NCBI GenBank assembly: GCA_037043455.1
Contig: JAWPHD010008298.1
Span: 53,023 to 117,022 of the forward strand
DNA length: 64,000 bases
Source of the DNA: Cyrtodaria siliqua
Taxonomy: Eukaryota > Mollusca > Bivalvia > Adapedonta > Hiatellidae
Direction: 5' to 3'
Position 1 is the first letter of the stretch; each line of letters starts with the position of its first letter. Of the stretch, positions 23,101 to 32,571 are shown one piece after another. The notes beneath the pieces were generated by a model, which saw only the letters and a program-made list of their open reading frames with translations, did not search any database and was not told the origin of the DNA. Both the position numbers and the translations under genes were made by a program.

Positions 23101-25367
23101 GGACAACCAAAAACACGCACAGAGACAAACAATAATTGGTACAACAAACACCTGTATGTGTTTAAGGAAGAACTGGATCTATAAATATATATATGTACAA
23201 ATATTTGTGAACTAACTCTGAAAGAAACTATATATTTATAGAATTTATGAAATTACACAAATTAGCATACATCAATAAAGAAATGAATTGATTATTAAAA
23301 CGTCTGTTTCGTGTATCAGGACTTATGTCAATTTATGCGAGGCATTGTCTGTTCTGTCACTCGTTCCATTTTCTCACTTGTGAAAAACAAACGACACACT
23401 CCCATCGCCGCGCGAACTAATTTCTGATTACCTTGATCATCTGCGACGTTTGATTTTTTTTTTAAATACAAACGTCTGGGCCGCATGAGCAGAAAATAAG
23501 ATGAAACCGGAACAACATGTCCGTATTTTTTTATTTTTTTTTATTTAAATATGTTTGACCATCTACATTTAGTGTTCCTCCTTTTTTATTTATACATTTA
23601 CAAAAAAAAAGATGCATTGTCTCTCTCTCTGTCTGATGTGTCTGTTTCAGCCAGTCAAAACCGATAACAGAATCTCGGTAAAATGGTGCCTCTTCATGTT
23701 TTTGTTTAGAAGAAAGCTTCCAGGCGTTTGTCTAAAAATAAGCAAGACTAATTCCTGACAACTGAACTCATCCGTAATTCAAACAGCATATACTAATATT
23801 ACAATTCACTCAGTTAATATCTTTATATTATCTGGCATAGATAAACATTTTTTTATAATATGCGCAATGTTTTTGTTTTTCAGAGATTACAATTGCACGG
23901 GCGAGTGCGAGGCTCAAGAAGTCCCAATTACAAAAATGTTCCATTATATTGACAACTACGACTTCATTACTGGAGCACATCTCCCTAGGACGAAGCATTT
24001 ATGTCACGTGCTTGGACCCGAAATATGCTACCGGTCATGTGGGTAAGTAGCACAAGCATCCGATCTACTTCCTGTCTAGGATATACTCGTCCATATAAAC
24101 TGCATTTTTTTTTCTTTTCTTTTTCTGTCTTGCCCTTACGAGTGCCAACCTGTGTACATGGGTACACCAGCGTTTAAAGTTCTCCGGCCATGTTTTGTTT
24201 CATGAACATGTTTATGTTTATTTAAATCGAAATCAATACACAATAATATATATTTACAATTCGCACATTGCAATATCTGTGAAAAGCGAGAATTATATTT
24301 TATTTGATGACGTAGAAAACTTTGCACAGGTAAATTAATACACGGGTAAATGTATTTATCAATTATCTGACAATAGTTGTGCAGCTATACAATTCAGATT
24401 TACCTCTCTCCCCCGTGCAGTCACGCAGTGGTAAAAGTAGTATCTGCGTCATGCAAATAATACTTATTTTTACATACAACTTAGTAGCGGTTTTAAATAT
24501 ATGTTTCTCTCCGAGACTATAAAGAAATGTTCATATGATGTTTAAGAGTTAAATTTGTTAATTGATAATACTAAAAAAAGCGTGGCCATTCATCTTTAAG
24601 GAACAATCTCACTCACTTTCTTACGTGTAAAGGTGCATCATTCAAAAGTAGTTGTTGAAAACTACCTTTAGCTTAGACAGTTGCTATCTTTAATGTGGCA
24701 GTAACAATCCGTTTCACCTTTAGCGTTAGGATTGTTGTTTTTAACGGAATATTTACTCGAGTTTACAGTTTAATAGTTTATGTAAGTCTCATCACTGTAT
24801 ATTGAATATCATTTACAATAAAACAATTAATAAAATATAACTATGCCATTCTTGTTAGAATGACAACATATTATAGAGTACATATATACATATGACTGCG
24901 AGTGTGTTACCGTAAACGTTGAAAAGTGTTACCATTTACATAATTCTTACAGTTTACGTTGTAACTCGCAGTAGTGAAAACTCGGCCAATCCAGTCATTC
25001 TTCGGGATTCCGCGAAGCAGTGTACGAGATGTTGCGAATGGTTGTAACAGTGTATGTATTCTTGTTTTGCAGAGGAAGATGTAAGACGCCGGGGAAAAAC
25101 CACTGGTGCATTCCCGACCTATTTGCCGATGTACAGGTGTGGGCCTACTGTGTGGGGGCCGAACCTGGATGCAGAAGAATACGCGTAAAGGTGCCTGTAT
25201 CCTGCTCGTGCAAGAGAGTCGGGTGTAAAAGATCTCCTCGGTTAAAAATGTTTAGTTCAATGAATCCAGACATATCGGGATTAGTCAATGAATTCGGGAA
25301 ACCTCATCCCCTTTTAGGCCTAATGAATAATCCAACGATGCTGGGACCAGCCAGTGTTCACGGTTAA
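17105..25367 (+). CDS. Split host gene: secreted 16-cysteine protein, predicted 214 aa
   Basis: Four exons join in phase: 17105-17107, 19006-19193, 23884-24042 and 25073-25367 (645 nt with stop). Each junction has a GT donor and an AG acceptor. The product starts with a 15-residue signal peptide (hydrophobic KLVLLSLLGVCLA), then a Cys-rich region with 16 cysteines in the mature part, two N-glycosylation sites (NMT, NCT) and a Cys-free tail of about 46 residues. The end of the Cys-rich part (CRRIRVKVPVSCSCKR) resembles in spacing the C-terminal knot of secreted cystine-knot factors such as noggin/Trunk-like proteins; IL-17-like is another thought. I do not recognise the family. An extracellular ligand or matrix role is inference. 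Introns 1-3 are filled with SINEs and MITEs. Confidence 0.7.
17739..18135 (+). repeat. About 390-bp interspersed repeat (copy 1 of 3)
   Basis: It starts near GAATGCTCGGCCAATCCCGT and ends near GCTGCGAAGCAGTGTAGGAG. Nearly full copies lie here (intron 1) and at 60023-60441; a copy with a deleted centre lies at 24976-25046 (intron 3). There is no coding frame. It may be a non-autonomous DNA element or SINE-like repeat. Confidence 0.75.
18225..18500 (-). repeat. GC-rich tRNA-derived SINE (minus strand)
   Basis: On the minus strand an A-box-like TTGGCGCAGTCGCTTGCG precedes GGCCCCGGGTTCACTTTTCC (B-box-like), then a body with GACCGATACACGGGACC/GAACCCGGGAACCGTGC blocks. It is far more GC-rich than its surroundings, which fits a recently inserted SINE. 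It lies in intron 1. Confidence 0.5.
18636..18815 (+). repeat. tRNA-derived SINE with a Meta-type central domain
   Basis: The B box is CGGGTTCGAATTCCACTGG, followed by a body with GATGGCGGGAGGTATACAGT and TGGTTCTACCTAGGAAAAAG. The same body appears inverted at 59180-59400, and a related GTGGTTCTACCCAGGTGCC block occurs in the SINE at 37381. Known mollusc SINEs share such a conserved central domain. It lies in intron 1. Confidence 0.6.
19006..19193 (+). CDS. Exon 2: signal peptide and first four cysteines
   Basis: The acceptor is TTTCCTTTTTTCAG. The exon encodes the signal peptide, RRPICNYYDMNPESPFHWKE, and three further cysteines up to ECNMT; an Arg codon is split at the donor CG|GTTAGT. The frame is supported by the signal peptide and the in-phase joins to exon 3. 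Confidence 0.7.
19667..20115. repeat. Palindromic element, related sequence at 37775-38020
   Basis: It starts AACAAATAGATTGGACACT, has CACGTGGCAC near the left end and GGTGCCACGTGATA near the right. Both AACAAATAGATTGGACACT and the AAAAAGTTAAGGTGC block recur at 37781-37850. The inverted CACGTGGCAC/GTGCCACGTG pair suggests degenerate TIRs of a MITE. Confidence 0.5.
20955..22580. mobile_element. Nested TATAGGTTA-ended elements with about 430-bp direct repeats
   Basis: Units at 21182-21621 and 22119-22577 are near-identical over about 430 bp (shared TAATAGCGTAAATGAGTCTC and CATGCCCCTTCCATAGTAAA). Each begins (TATA)GGTTATAATAGCG and ends GTGTAATTTAACCTA, so the ends are inverted. A third start motif, TATAGGTTATTATAGCGTAA, lies at 20956. 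The simplest reading is a non-autonomous element with a second copy inside it. The first copy carries a perfect hairpin (AAAGATTAGCACT/AGTGCTAATCTTT) at 21540-21580. Confidence 0.65.
23884..24042 (+). CDS. Exon 3: central cysteine-rich segment
   Basis: The acceptor TTTGTTTTTCAG and the donor GG|GTAAGT are both strong. It encodes residues 64-117 with five cysteines (DYNCTGEC near the start, ICYRSCG at the end). The phase (1 nt completing Arg, 2 nt of Gly carried over) matches its neighbours exactly. Confidence 0.75.
24976..25046 (+). repeat. Internally deleted copy of the 390-bp repeat next to exon 4
   Basis: Only the first 45 and last 30 bases of the repeat remain (CTCGGCCAATCCAGTCATTC joined to GCGAAGCAGTGTACGAGATG). 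It ends 27-30 bases before the exon 4 acceptor, so it supplies sequence where the branch point would lie. Confidence 0.7.
25073..25367 (+). CDS. Exon 4: terminal knot-like region and tail
   Basis: The acceptor CTTGTTTTGCAG opens the exon, which encodes GGRCKTPGKNHWCIPDLF, VWAYC, the SCSCK motif and a Cys-free, Met/Pro/Gly-rich tail, stopping at TAA 25365-25367. Seven cysteines are here. A 70-bp repeat fragment ends only about 30 bases before the exon, inside the acceptor region. Confidence 0.75.
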
Positions 25368-26040
25368 AGGCTTATTGGAACATACCACTTACACACTAAT
25401 TTAAAGAGTGTTCGGGATAGCAAACAATAGTGATACACCCGTGTTTAAGAGAACCGCACTGGAATCAATGAACCAAGTCATAACTTGTAAAACTATCTTT
25501 AATGACAAACCTGCCTTTATGTTTTTTTCCTTGCATTACAACTACATTTTTACTGTTTCAGATAGTTACTTGATAAACCGGACTAGCTTAAAGCTACACA
25601 CTCTTTTTACTCATTCAAATAGATACTTGATAAACTGGACTAGCTTAAAGCTACACACTCTTTTTGGGGGTTTCAAATCATTGTTAAATGATCAAATGTA
25701 AATTACTAAATGGCTGACCATAGTTGAATTATATCTATGTCTAGTATAGTTGTGCGTTCGTTGTAAATTGTTTATATGGAGTGTAATTTGTGCGCGTCTG
25801 TCAATCGTTTGGCACTGTCTTGTTTGTATAGATTTTAAAATATGTTTTTTACATAATGTCCACTATGCCACTCAATGTTTGTGTTATTGTACATAGTTAG
25901 TCTCGTGTGTAAACGTCTCCGTATTTTTGTATATTTGCTTCGCTTGAAAACCCAATATCATGATATGACATTGTTGTTAACATTCATAACTTTAGTGCAA
26001 TAATTTAAAATTGTTATAATAAAGGATATTCACTACAAGA
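25368..26040 (+). promoter_or_regulatory. 3' UTR and polyadenylation signal of the secreted-protein gene
   Basis: About 650 bases follow the stop codon. An AATAAA at 26018-26023 with T/GT-rich sequence after it (TGTTTGTTGTC) is the best poly(A) signal. A 57-bp direct duplication lies inside (GATACTTGATAAACTGGACT-type blocks at about 25563 and 25620). The 97-aa frame at 25408-25701 lies in this UTR and is not supported. Confidence 0.6.
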
Positions 26041-26172
26041 TGCTGCGTTGTGTTTGTTGTCTATAAGCTTAAGACTGCATGCAACTGTATTGTGGCTAAT
26101 TTCTGCAATGTCGTCTTTTCGATATTTTGTCCCGAAAAAAACGAGAAAAACGAGAGAACGCAATGACCAAGG

Positions 26173-26486
26173 AAAGACAGAATGAATGAATGAATGGTGT
26201 TTTACGGCACGTCGACACATAATAGGTCATATTGTGCGCAAAAACCGACGAAAGATGAAGAAATTAAGTAGAAATTAAAAATAATGTAAATATATAAAGA
26301 TAAAACTATTAAAAAATAAGGGATGATATGGTAGCAATATAAACTATATATGTAAATCAACAAATGCCCGTCAACGGGCATATAAATAAGTAAATATATA
26401 TAATGACTTATATAGTCTGATTTCTTTCAGGAAATCTAAAACAAGACCAAAATCTATAGTTTCAAATAACGCTTTTAAAGACAGAA
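26173..26486 (-). mobile_element. LINE 3' tail insertion with 10-bp TSD AAAGACAGAA
   Basis: AAAGACAGAA stands at 26173-26182 and 26477-26486. Between them, on the minus strand, is about 290 bp of the 3' UTR seen at 16230-16523, including GCCCGTTGACGGGCATTTGT, GTCGACGTGCCGTAAAACAC and an (ATTC)n tail. It is a severely 5'-truncated copy of the same LINE family. Confidence 0.85.
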
Positions 26487-26489
26487 CGA

Positions 26490-27060
26490 ATAATTAACAG
26501 AATGAAAAGCTTACGGATTCAGCGCAAAAGATCGACAGAACGGCCGAACGCAGAAAAAACACAAGAAACTTATACAGGAAATAACAACAGTATGTTTACA
26601 TTTCGCTCCTAAAATGTATTTTCGTGCTGTCTGTCGGTCCTTGTCTGTTTGCATTCAATATGTCATTGTTGCGTTCTGTCGTTCTGTCATCGTTTCGTAC
26701 TGTCATCTTCTCGTTGCAAATTAACGAAAAGACGGCATTTCAATGACGCTTTTATAAGTTATGTTGTGCTTGATGTACACTTTGTTGAACACAAACGGTA
26801 CATAGACAAATGTACGATTTGAGAGTGTGCGATCAACGTACATACACTATACAAAACTACCATATAAAAAGATAACGGAGCATATCATGGGACAGGCTTG
26901 TGTTTGTTTCTTCTAATAGATCCCTTTTTCAGAATATTATAAAGAAGACCAACGAGGAAATGTTTTTATCATGCAGATATGCATTTTTTTTTACCTAAAT
27001 AAAGAGGTGACTTGAGAAATATGCTTCATCAGGCAGGTGACTGATACAGCAAAGGAGTAG
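26490..27060. other. Intergenic sequence left of the Polinton
   Basis: No gene is visible. Composition is AT-rich; several GTTCTGTC/CGTTCTGTCG blocks recur between 26640 and 26710. It ends with the Polinton target duplication. Confidence 0.5.
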
Positions 27061-27066
27061 CACGCA
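27061..27066. repeat. Polinton left target-site duplication CACGCA
   Basis: Six bases identical to those at 48276-48281, directly outside the TIR. Confidence 0.9.
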
Positions 27067-27312
27067 AGTAGTATATAAAGTAGCGGTTTTATGCAACGAG
27101 ACAACAAATTTAAAACTCGTTACAATCCCCCTCAAAGAAAACTCCCCCAATACCTCCAGTTTATAAACTATTTATAAATAATTGATACTTTTTTAATCAA
27201 CCCCAAATAAAACAACTGCAGATCTGGTAATCAATATCTTTCAACCCCAACACCGCAGATGATTTCGGTCTCAACTGTTAAACAAAGTTGGAACCCCAGT
27301 TTGTATACTACT
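27067..27312 (+). repeat. Polinton left terminal inverted repeat
   Basis: The 246-bp left TIR pairs with 47953-48275. Shared blocks include ACTCCCCCAATACC, CAGTTTATAAACTATTTATA, AATTGATACTTTTTTAATCA and CCGCAGATGATTTCGGTCTC. The innermost bases (TTTGTATACTACT) mirror the tip (AGTAGTATATAAAG), giving the TIR its own short inverted ends. Confidence 0.9.
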
Positions 27313-27981
27313 CACAAATAATTGATAATATAACTTGCTTGATCATGGAATATTTTATTTTTTCGCATTTGCATTTTAGATAAGCTTTTTCTAGATAATA
27401 ATACATTTTAATTGTAATAGCCAGCATCCCTAATATTTCGATATCTCTGACTGGGTGATATTTCAACATGCAACCCCACAAACATTACCAAAACCCCATT
27501 TTGAAATATCTCTACAGAAAAACAATGTACAGACACATCTGAAGTTTGGCAAGTCCTCTTGCTAGCATGTCCTGGGAAAGAACATTACTAAAACCCCGTT
27601 TGGTATACCTCTACCGGAATAAAATATAGAGATGCACCTGAAGTTTAGCAAGTTCTCTTTTGATGAAATTTTCCCAATCGTCTGAATCGAAATCTTTTGT
27701 CAAAATAACTTTAACATCAAGCTTCTCAGCTGTTAAACAAAATCAGAAGGAACAGGACAATCATCTTCGTCATCACTATACACATCACACTTGATCATGG
27801 AATATATATTTTTTTACATTCGCATATTGTATCTAGAAAATCAGCACAAATCACATCATATTCCACCCGACCCTGTTTGCACGCCAACAATAATTTTCTA
27901 TATTTACCTTTCAACTCCTCAAGTTTTCACATTTCTCTTCCACAAATGTTTGTTCCATATATAAAGTATTATATTAAATAA
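27313..27981. repeat. Polinton left non-coding region with direct repeats
   Basis: Two 80-bp copies 100 bp apart (27481 and 27581; shared AACATTACYAAAACCCC and TTAGCAAGTYCTCTT-like ends). CTTGATCATGGAATAT occurs at 27337 and again near 27791, and a partial copy of inner TIR sequence (CTCAGCTGTTAAACAAA) at 27724. Both show local duplication of the subterminal region. There is no gene here. Confidence 0.65.
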
Positions 27982-30900
27982 TTATTTATTTGCTAATGTA
28001 TCCCAGCCATTGTCTAATATGTACCTTTTGTCATCATATGCGGACAAACTTTTTTTTATCAATTTCATAGCTGCCCAGCTTGTGTTTGTTTGATCTGATA
28101 ACTTTCATTTTATGATGAGCTTCTGTTGCTGTGAATAAAATCTTTTTGTAGTTATCATGTGTTATTTGTTTTTGACAACACATTTTTTAACCCCTTTGCT
28201 TTTCTTTGTTTCAGTATTATCAGCCAAAATGTATGAGTATGACTTACTCCTCAAGCCAACAAATTCTACGATCACCGCACCACAGGCTTCATCTTTCATC
28301 TTGCCAATAACCTTTTTGTTATCGTAAAGAAATAAAACTCACCTTTTGGATCATAATCACTGTTATCAAAAAGTTCTTTGTCTTTGTAAAGATCAGCATA
28401 CACGTCTTAATTTCATAACAAAGAGAATCAGTGTCAGTAAACAACAACTTAACTTTTTCATTGTATTTGTTTTTAGCACAGTTGTAGTGGAAATCATACA
28501 TCAAGTATTTTGACAAGTCTAGAATACACATACCAACATAACAAGGACAATTTAAGACAAGTCTTTCTTTCATTCTGTTTATAGCAAACAAGTTTTCGCT
28601 AAACATCTTACACGAAATAAACGATGGTCTTGTCGCATATTTCAAAAGAACTTCCTCGTCATGCGTCAGCTTAACATTAACCCTCTTTCTCAAGTTTTCC
28701 ATCGTCTTACCAAAAACCAATTTATTCATAAGCTTGAAGAAATCTTTTTCGAAAGCATTTTTACCGGCTGTCCTTTTTGTAGTATTGAAGTCGATATACA
28801 CCTTAAACCATTGAGACTCATCAAACTGGAGTATCCTAGGTATTGTTTTCACTTTCAACCCAAAACTTTCATACAACTTTAAATTTCTATAATGCGTAAC
28901 ATATGTTTCCTTGTCCTTCAACGTAGTAATACGTTTGTTAACTTTACTAGTTCCCAAATAAAACTTATTCTTCAAGTTCTTGCAGTAGTCCGACAACCAC
29001 TCATCTTTTATATTTAAACTTTCCGGAGCGAGAGGATAATCATTATGCAAGTCATGTAACTCTTCTGGATATTCAAGATCACACTCAACAATATAGTTTG
29101 ATTTTCCTTTTTCAAATTTATCGACCATTTAAAATTACCAGTTGGTAAAGGCTGACATATCGCCCACCCGTACAAGTTGTTAGCATCAAGATACATTATA
29201 TCCTTACTCTGTTTACTACTATCATAGTTTTCCATATACTTATTATTAGCTTTCGAATATCTAGTCGCAATGTAACTCACGCCACCTCTCATCCCTTTTT
29301 CCACAAACAGATATTGATCAATATCTGTAATCAAGTCGAGTTTAATCTCAGTCATTTTTAAACAGGCATCCCAAGATAAACCGGGACTACTGAAGTAATG
29401 ACAAGGATCTAATTTGTAATACTGAAAGCACATTTTTCTGAAGTTCTCAAAAACATCAGCTAGCAACAAAACATCGCTTTTTAAATACAGATCATGATAT
29501 TTCCCCATGTTTTTGATCTTGAACATCGTCCATATTTTTTAGCATGCTCATAATCTTCATCTGAGATATTTGCATCATTTAGCTGAGAGTAGAAGCTTTT
29601 CTTGTCGGGTTATTGTTTATCTCTAAAACGTTCAAAGCTATCCATATAATCATACGGGTAAACTCCTTTTCTCTTCAAAAGTTTTAACTTTTCATCAGAG
29701 TATTCTTGAGAGATACATTTAAACAACGGAATGTTTTTCACCAAGTTATTGAGTGACTGTGACATGAACTGGAAACTATCTATAAACACCAAATTTGACC
29801 GCAACATGAAAGCCATATACCTTTCCATGTTATTTGGTATAACCTTTATCGTTTTCTTGAACTTTCCGATGTGCTGCATTATACAGTGAGCGTCATAACC
29901 TCTCAAGTTATGAAACACAACAGGTATCATATTGGTCAACTTGAAACTGAGATTGCATGCATCATGAGCACTTCCTCTAAACTTTCCAGTTATATGACAG
30001 TGATCTCTAACTGCTCTATCACACGTCATATATCGTTTATCGCAAATAAGACATTTCTCGGCTGCCCTAAATTCTTTTTCTTCTGCCGCTGTCATTGTCA
30101 AATCTTTCTTAAAACATGTATTCGCAGTTTTTTTACAATATGTTTCTTCCTCTATCATTTGTTCTAAAAACTTATAAACAGCATTTGGTCCTCTGTATGT
30201 TACAACCGGTTTGGAATATTTGTCATCATAGCAGCAGACAACCTTGTACCCATAACTACAATCAGTATGTTGCTGATATGTCTCTGTATACGAGTTTTTT
30301 AGATTATTTGTAGCTGAAGATATTTTTTCCGTTATCGCTTCAAAGTCGGCATATATAACAAATGGAACCATTAATTGCCTACTGTCGTTTTTAAAGAAAA
30401 CATTTTCACTCGCAAATGGCATCTTTCTGGCTTGCTTGCCATTCAGAGAAAGACAATCAGGTTTATGTTTTTCTAAGACTTTTTCTAATTTAAAGCATTG
30501 CAGGCATGTTTTGCAGAACCATTTTTTCCTTTCGTATAATGTTTGATTAAACATCAACCGATTAAAATCCTTTATTCACACATAATGATTTTTTTCTTCT
30601 TCAACAATCAAAAGCATATCACATTCTTTTTCTACTTTGCTTTTGATATGTACAGAGGATACACCCCACTTTTTTCATATCCAAATATATTAAAACATAT
30701 ATTGTTTTGTTTTTTCTATTTTTGGGATTTGCTTTAACGAAACAGGAAAAAATGTAATTCCGCTGTAATCGAGATCAACAACGTGCTTGTTATACTTTGT
30801 TATTCTTTGGGGATCTTTTGCAGCAGGAAATTTATATGCTAGATGGCTCTACCAGAAGCATTCATTGTCTTCTTCATTTTTTTTATATTTATTAAGCATT

Positions 30901-31188
30901 TTCTAGCATTAGAAAGTTCTTCTGTTACTCCAAATAAGAGCTGCCTCTCAATGGCTTATACTTCACCCTGTTTACATAATTCATATCCACTGATTCAATT
31001 ACCCATCCATTTCCATTCCAGAGCCAGTTTCCAATTATTTCCGTAATTCCATTAGTTGCTGTATCTAAAGCACCCTTGATATCCTTTTCATTTAAGATTA
31101 TTGCTGCCTTTGATGTAAAGTAAGCTGTTTTATATGTGGTTGTCTCTACATTATTGATTTTAGCTGTCTTGGAGAAAGTCATTTTCAA
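27982..31188 (-). pseudogene. POLB: Protein-primed DNA polymerase B (Polinton), frameshifted
   Basis: Replicates the element by protein priming. The start is an ATG at 31188 (KMTFSKTAKINNVETT) and the end a TAA at 27982, about 1070 codons in all. In order: an N-terminal conserved domain (30925-31188), Zn/Cys segment CKTCLQCFKLEKV, exonuclease motif I YADFEA, a Cys/His segment CLICDKRYMTCDRAVRDHCH, Exo II NLRGYDAH, Exo III-like YPYDYMDSFERF, Pol motif A DANNLYGWA, motif B FGKTMENLRKR (the preceding Asn-Ser of the second copy reads Lys-Leu here) and motif C FTDTDSLCYE. Breaks lie at about 30700-30900 (stops, shifts), 29540-29610, 29130 and 28400. Compare the nearly open copy at 62919. Confidence 0.92.
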
Positions 31189-31220
31189 AGTAACACATAC
31201 TTTAAATCCTTTAGTTCTTT

Positions 31221-31358
31221 TTAATTACATCTTAAGGAATCAGTGACTGTTTTTCGAATCAGGCGAAGCTGAGCGAGTGGACTTAATCTATCCACAATAC
31301 CCACAGAGAAAACCTTACTATATTGTTTCGGGGATTTTTCAATTTCTTTTACACTCAT
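31221..31358 (-). CDS. Small 45-aa ORF upstream of polymerase B
   Basis: It starts at ATG 31358 (MSVKEIEKSPKQYSKVF) after a TATATATTATATA run and stops at TAA 31221-31223, with 32 bases to the polymerase start. Unlike its neighbours it has no break. Composition is basic and without a membrane segment. No family is recognised. The tight spacing and shared strand fit a small Polinton protein, but a chance frame is possible. Confidence 0.4.
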   Translation of the reverse strand: MSVKEIEKSPKQYSKVFSVGIVDRLSPLAQLRLIRKTVTDSLRCN

Positions 31359-31405
31359 TATATAATATATATAATACGGAATTCTTTAAGCCCTAATTAA
31401 TTAAT

Positions 31406-31850
31406 TTAAACAGCATCAAAAATAATATCAACTCCCTCTTTCAATAACTTACCGTAGTAATAGATAAAAAAATCAATAGTTATGGGACCGTTAGTCGTTC
31501 GTGTGATTATTTTATCACGCGATATGTTTAATCTTTCGATATCACGTTTTCTTATTTTCCATGGGAGTTTTATCTTTTGAAGTTATAATCTTTTCAGTCA
31601 AATCCTTAAAAAGAAATATAAAAAGATCGGACAGGGAAGGTAGCATTCAAGGAGGACAGTAAACCACAAAACACAGAAACAAACACGCAAACAGACAAAC
31701 AAGAAGGAGGCAAAAGCAATAATAAATGCAAATAAAGTTTGCAAAAATTAATAGTTCTCTGTCAATTTTATTTGTACCCTCAAAATCAACTAACAAAGCC
31801 TGCTTCTCGCAATCTTTCCTGAGACTTTCTATATCACCTGTGTATACCAT
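31406..31850 (-). pseudogene. Unknown Polinton gene broken by a dispersed repeat and a frameshift
   Basis: The start is ATG 31850 (MVYTGDIESLRKDCEKQALL). About 40 residues in, at 31612-31735, sequence identical to the dispersed repeat at 950-1070 interrupts it. Coding resumes (KDLTEKIITSKD), then shifts frame near 31575 and continues (RKRDIERLNISRDK, FFIYYYGKLLKEGVDIIFDA) to TAA 31406. The native protein would have been about 105-115 aa. Function is unknown. It faces the VLTF3-like gene across a 65-bp divergent spacer. Confidence 0.55.
31612..31735. repeat. Dispersed repeat inserted in a Polinton gene
   Basis: It matches 950-1070 through GATCGGACAGGGAAGGTAGC and ACAGAAACAAACACGCAAAC. It sits inside the gene ending at 31406 and explains the frame loss there. 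Ends and TSD could not be fixed. Confidence 0.7.
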
Positions 31851-31915
31851 ATAATATTATACTATTCTTATTCATTTAAGCCCTACTGAAATAAATTATA
31901 ATAATAGTATATTAT
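31851..31915. promoter_or_regulatory. Divergent Polinton promoter region
   Basis: A 65-bp AT-rich spacer lies between two starts pointing away from each other. ATAATATTATACTATT at its left is inverted as AATAGTATATTATAT at its right. In the middle lies TTTAAGCCCTA, a motif also found at 31388 and, as TAGGGTTAAA, at 34345. The regulatory role is inferred. Confidence 0.45.
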
Positions 31916-32445
31916 ATGATGAACTGTATATATTGTAAGAGAGTATTAGTGTTTTTGATTCTTCTGAATTTTGCATGGATTGTTTTTTATTTTATGTAGT
32001 CGACAAAAAGACGCACTGTAAGGATTGTGTTGGGTACAAACTGTGTTACAATCGCACCTATGCATGCGCAAATTGTAATAGCACTTGCGAGGTTTTTGAT
32101 GGGGAACGTATTTGTTTCGAATGTGGGACCCACAATGGATATGATCTTGTTGTAGATTATCGGGGAGTTCGCAAGAAGAGCGTTTATCTTAGAAGATATC
32201 ATCTAGAAAAACTTTTGGGAGGGTACAATTTATCCCCAATAGACAAGCAGAGATGCGAGGATTTGTTTTACAAGACTTCAAAAAATTTAGATAAGATAGG
32301 AGGCCGGAAAAGAGTAATTAAATTTAATTACATTTTCCAGAAGATATTCGATCTATTAGAAATAAAAAAGAAACAAAGCCAATTAAGACAAAAGCTACTA
32401 GAGACAAGTACGATACTATATGGAAACAGGTTGAAAAAGAACTAG
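31916..32445 (+). pseudogene. VLTF3-like zinc-ribbon protein, one frameshift
   Basis: The likely start is ATG 31916/31919 (MNCIYCKR); the frame shifts near 31950 and the remaining 156 aa are open from about 31975. Several CxxC pairs follow (CMDC, CKDC, CANC, CFECG), then YLRRYHLEKLLGGYN and, near the C terminus, RKRVIKFNYIFQKIFDLL. A Zn ribbon followed by a Y-x-R-x2-H-x8-9 helix and a basic R-x-LN-like helix is the layout of the viral late transcription factor 3 family of large DNA viruses and some relatives. I infer a transcription factor for late capsid genes; the match is by eye only. Confidence 0.5.
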
Positions 32446-32571
32446 CAACCATTTAACTTTGACGGATGCTTAGTAAACCATTTAACTTATACTTCTCAAT
32501 ATATATTTCCAGAGGTTCAGTAAAACTATCATTTTGTTGAAGATGGAGTATTTTAGAAAAGCATAATGGGA

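Larger units (their letters stand above)
19194..23883 (+). other. Intron 2 of the secreted-protein gene
   Basis: A 4.7-kb intron carrying the elements at 19667-20115 and 20955-22580. At 22620-22720 a block with AGAAAAGTAGCACACTCGG and TGTTCATGAGAGGTACT is shared with 51375-51450. The region 22730-23880 otherwise shows only AT-rich sequence; the 70-aa frames at 22920-23135 on both strands have no recognisable feature. Confidence 0.55.

Noticed and set aside
22920..23135. 70-aa ORFs on both strands in intron 2
   Set aside because: They overlap each other in opposite directions and have no recognisable motif or splice context.
24136..24327. Possible C2H2 zinc finger on the minus strand (CANCKY ... 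NKHKHVH)
   Set aside because: Spacing is one residue off the consensus, there is only one finger, and it lies in an intron with no further support.
25408..25701. 97-aa ORF after the secreted-protein gene
   Set aside because: It lies in the 3' UTR and contains a 57-bp direct duplication; no domain or start context.
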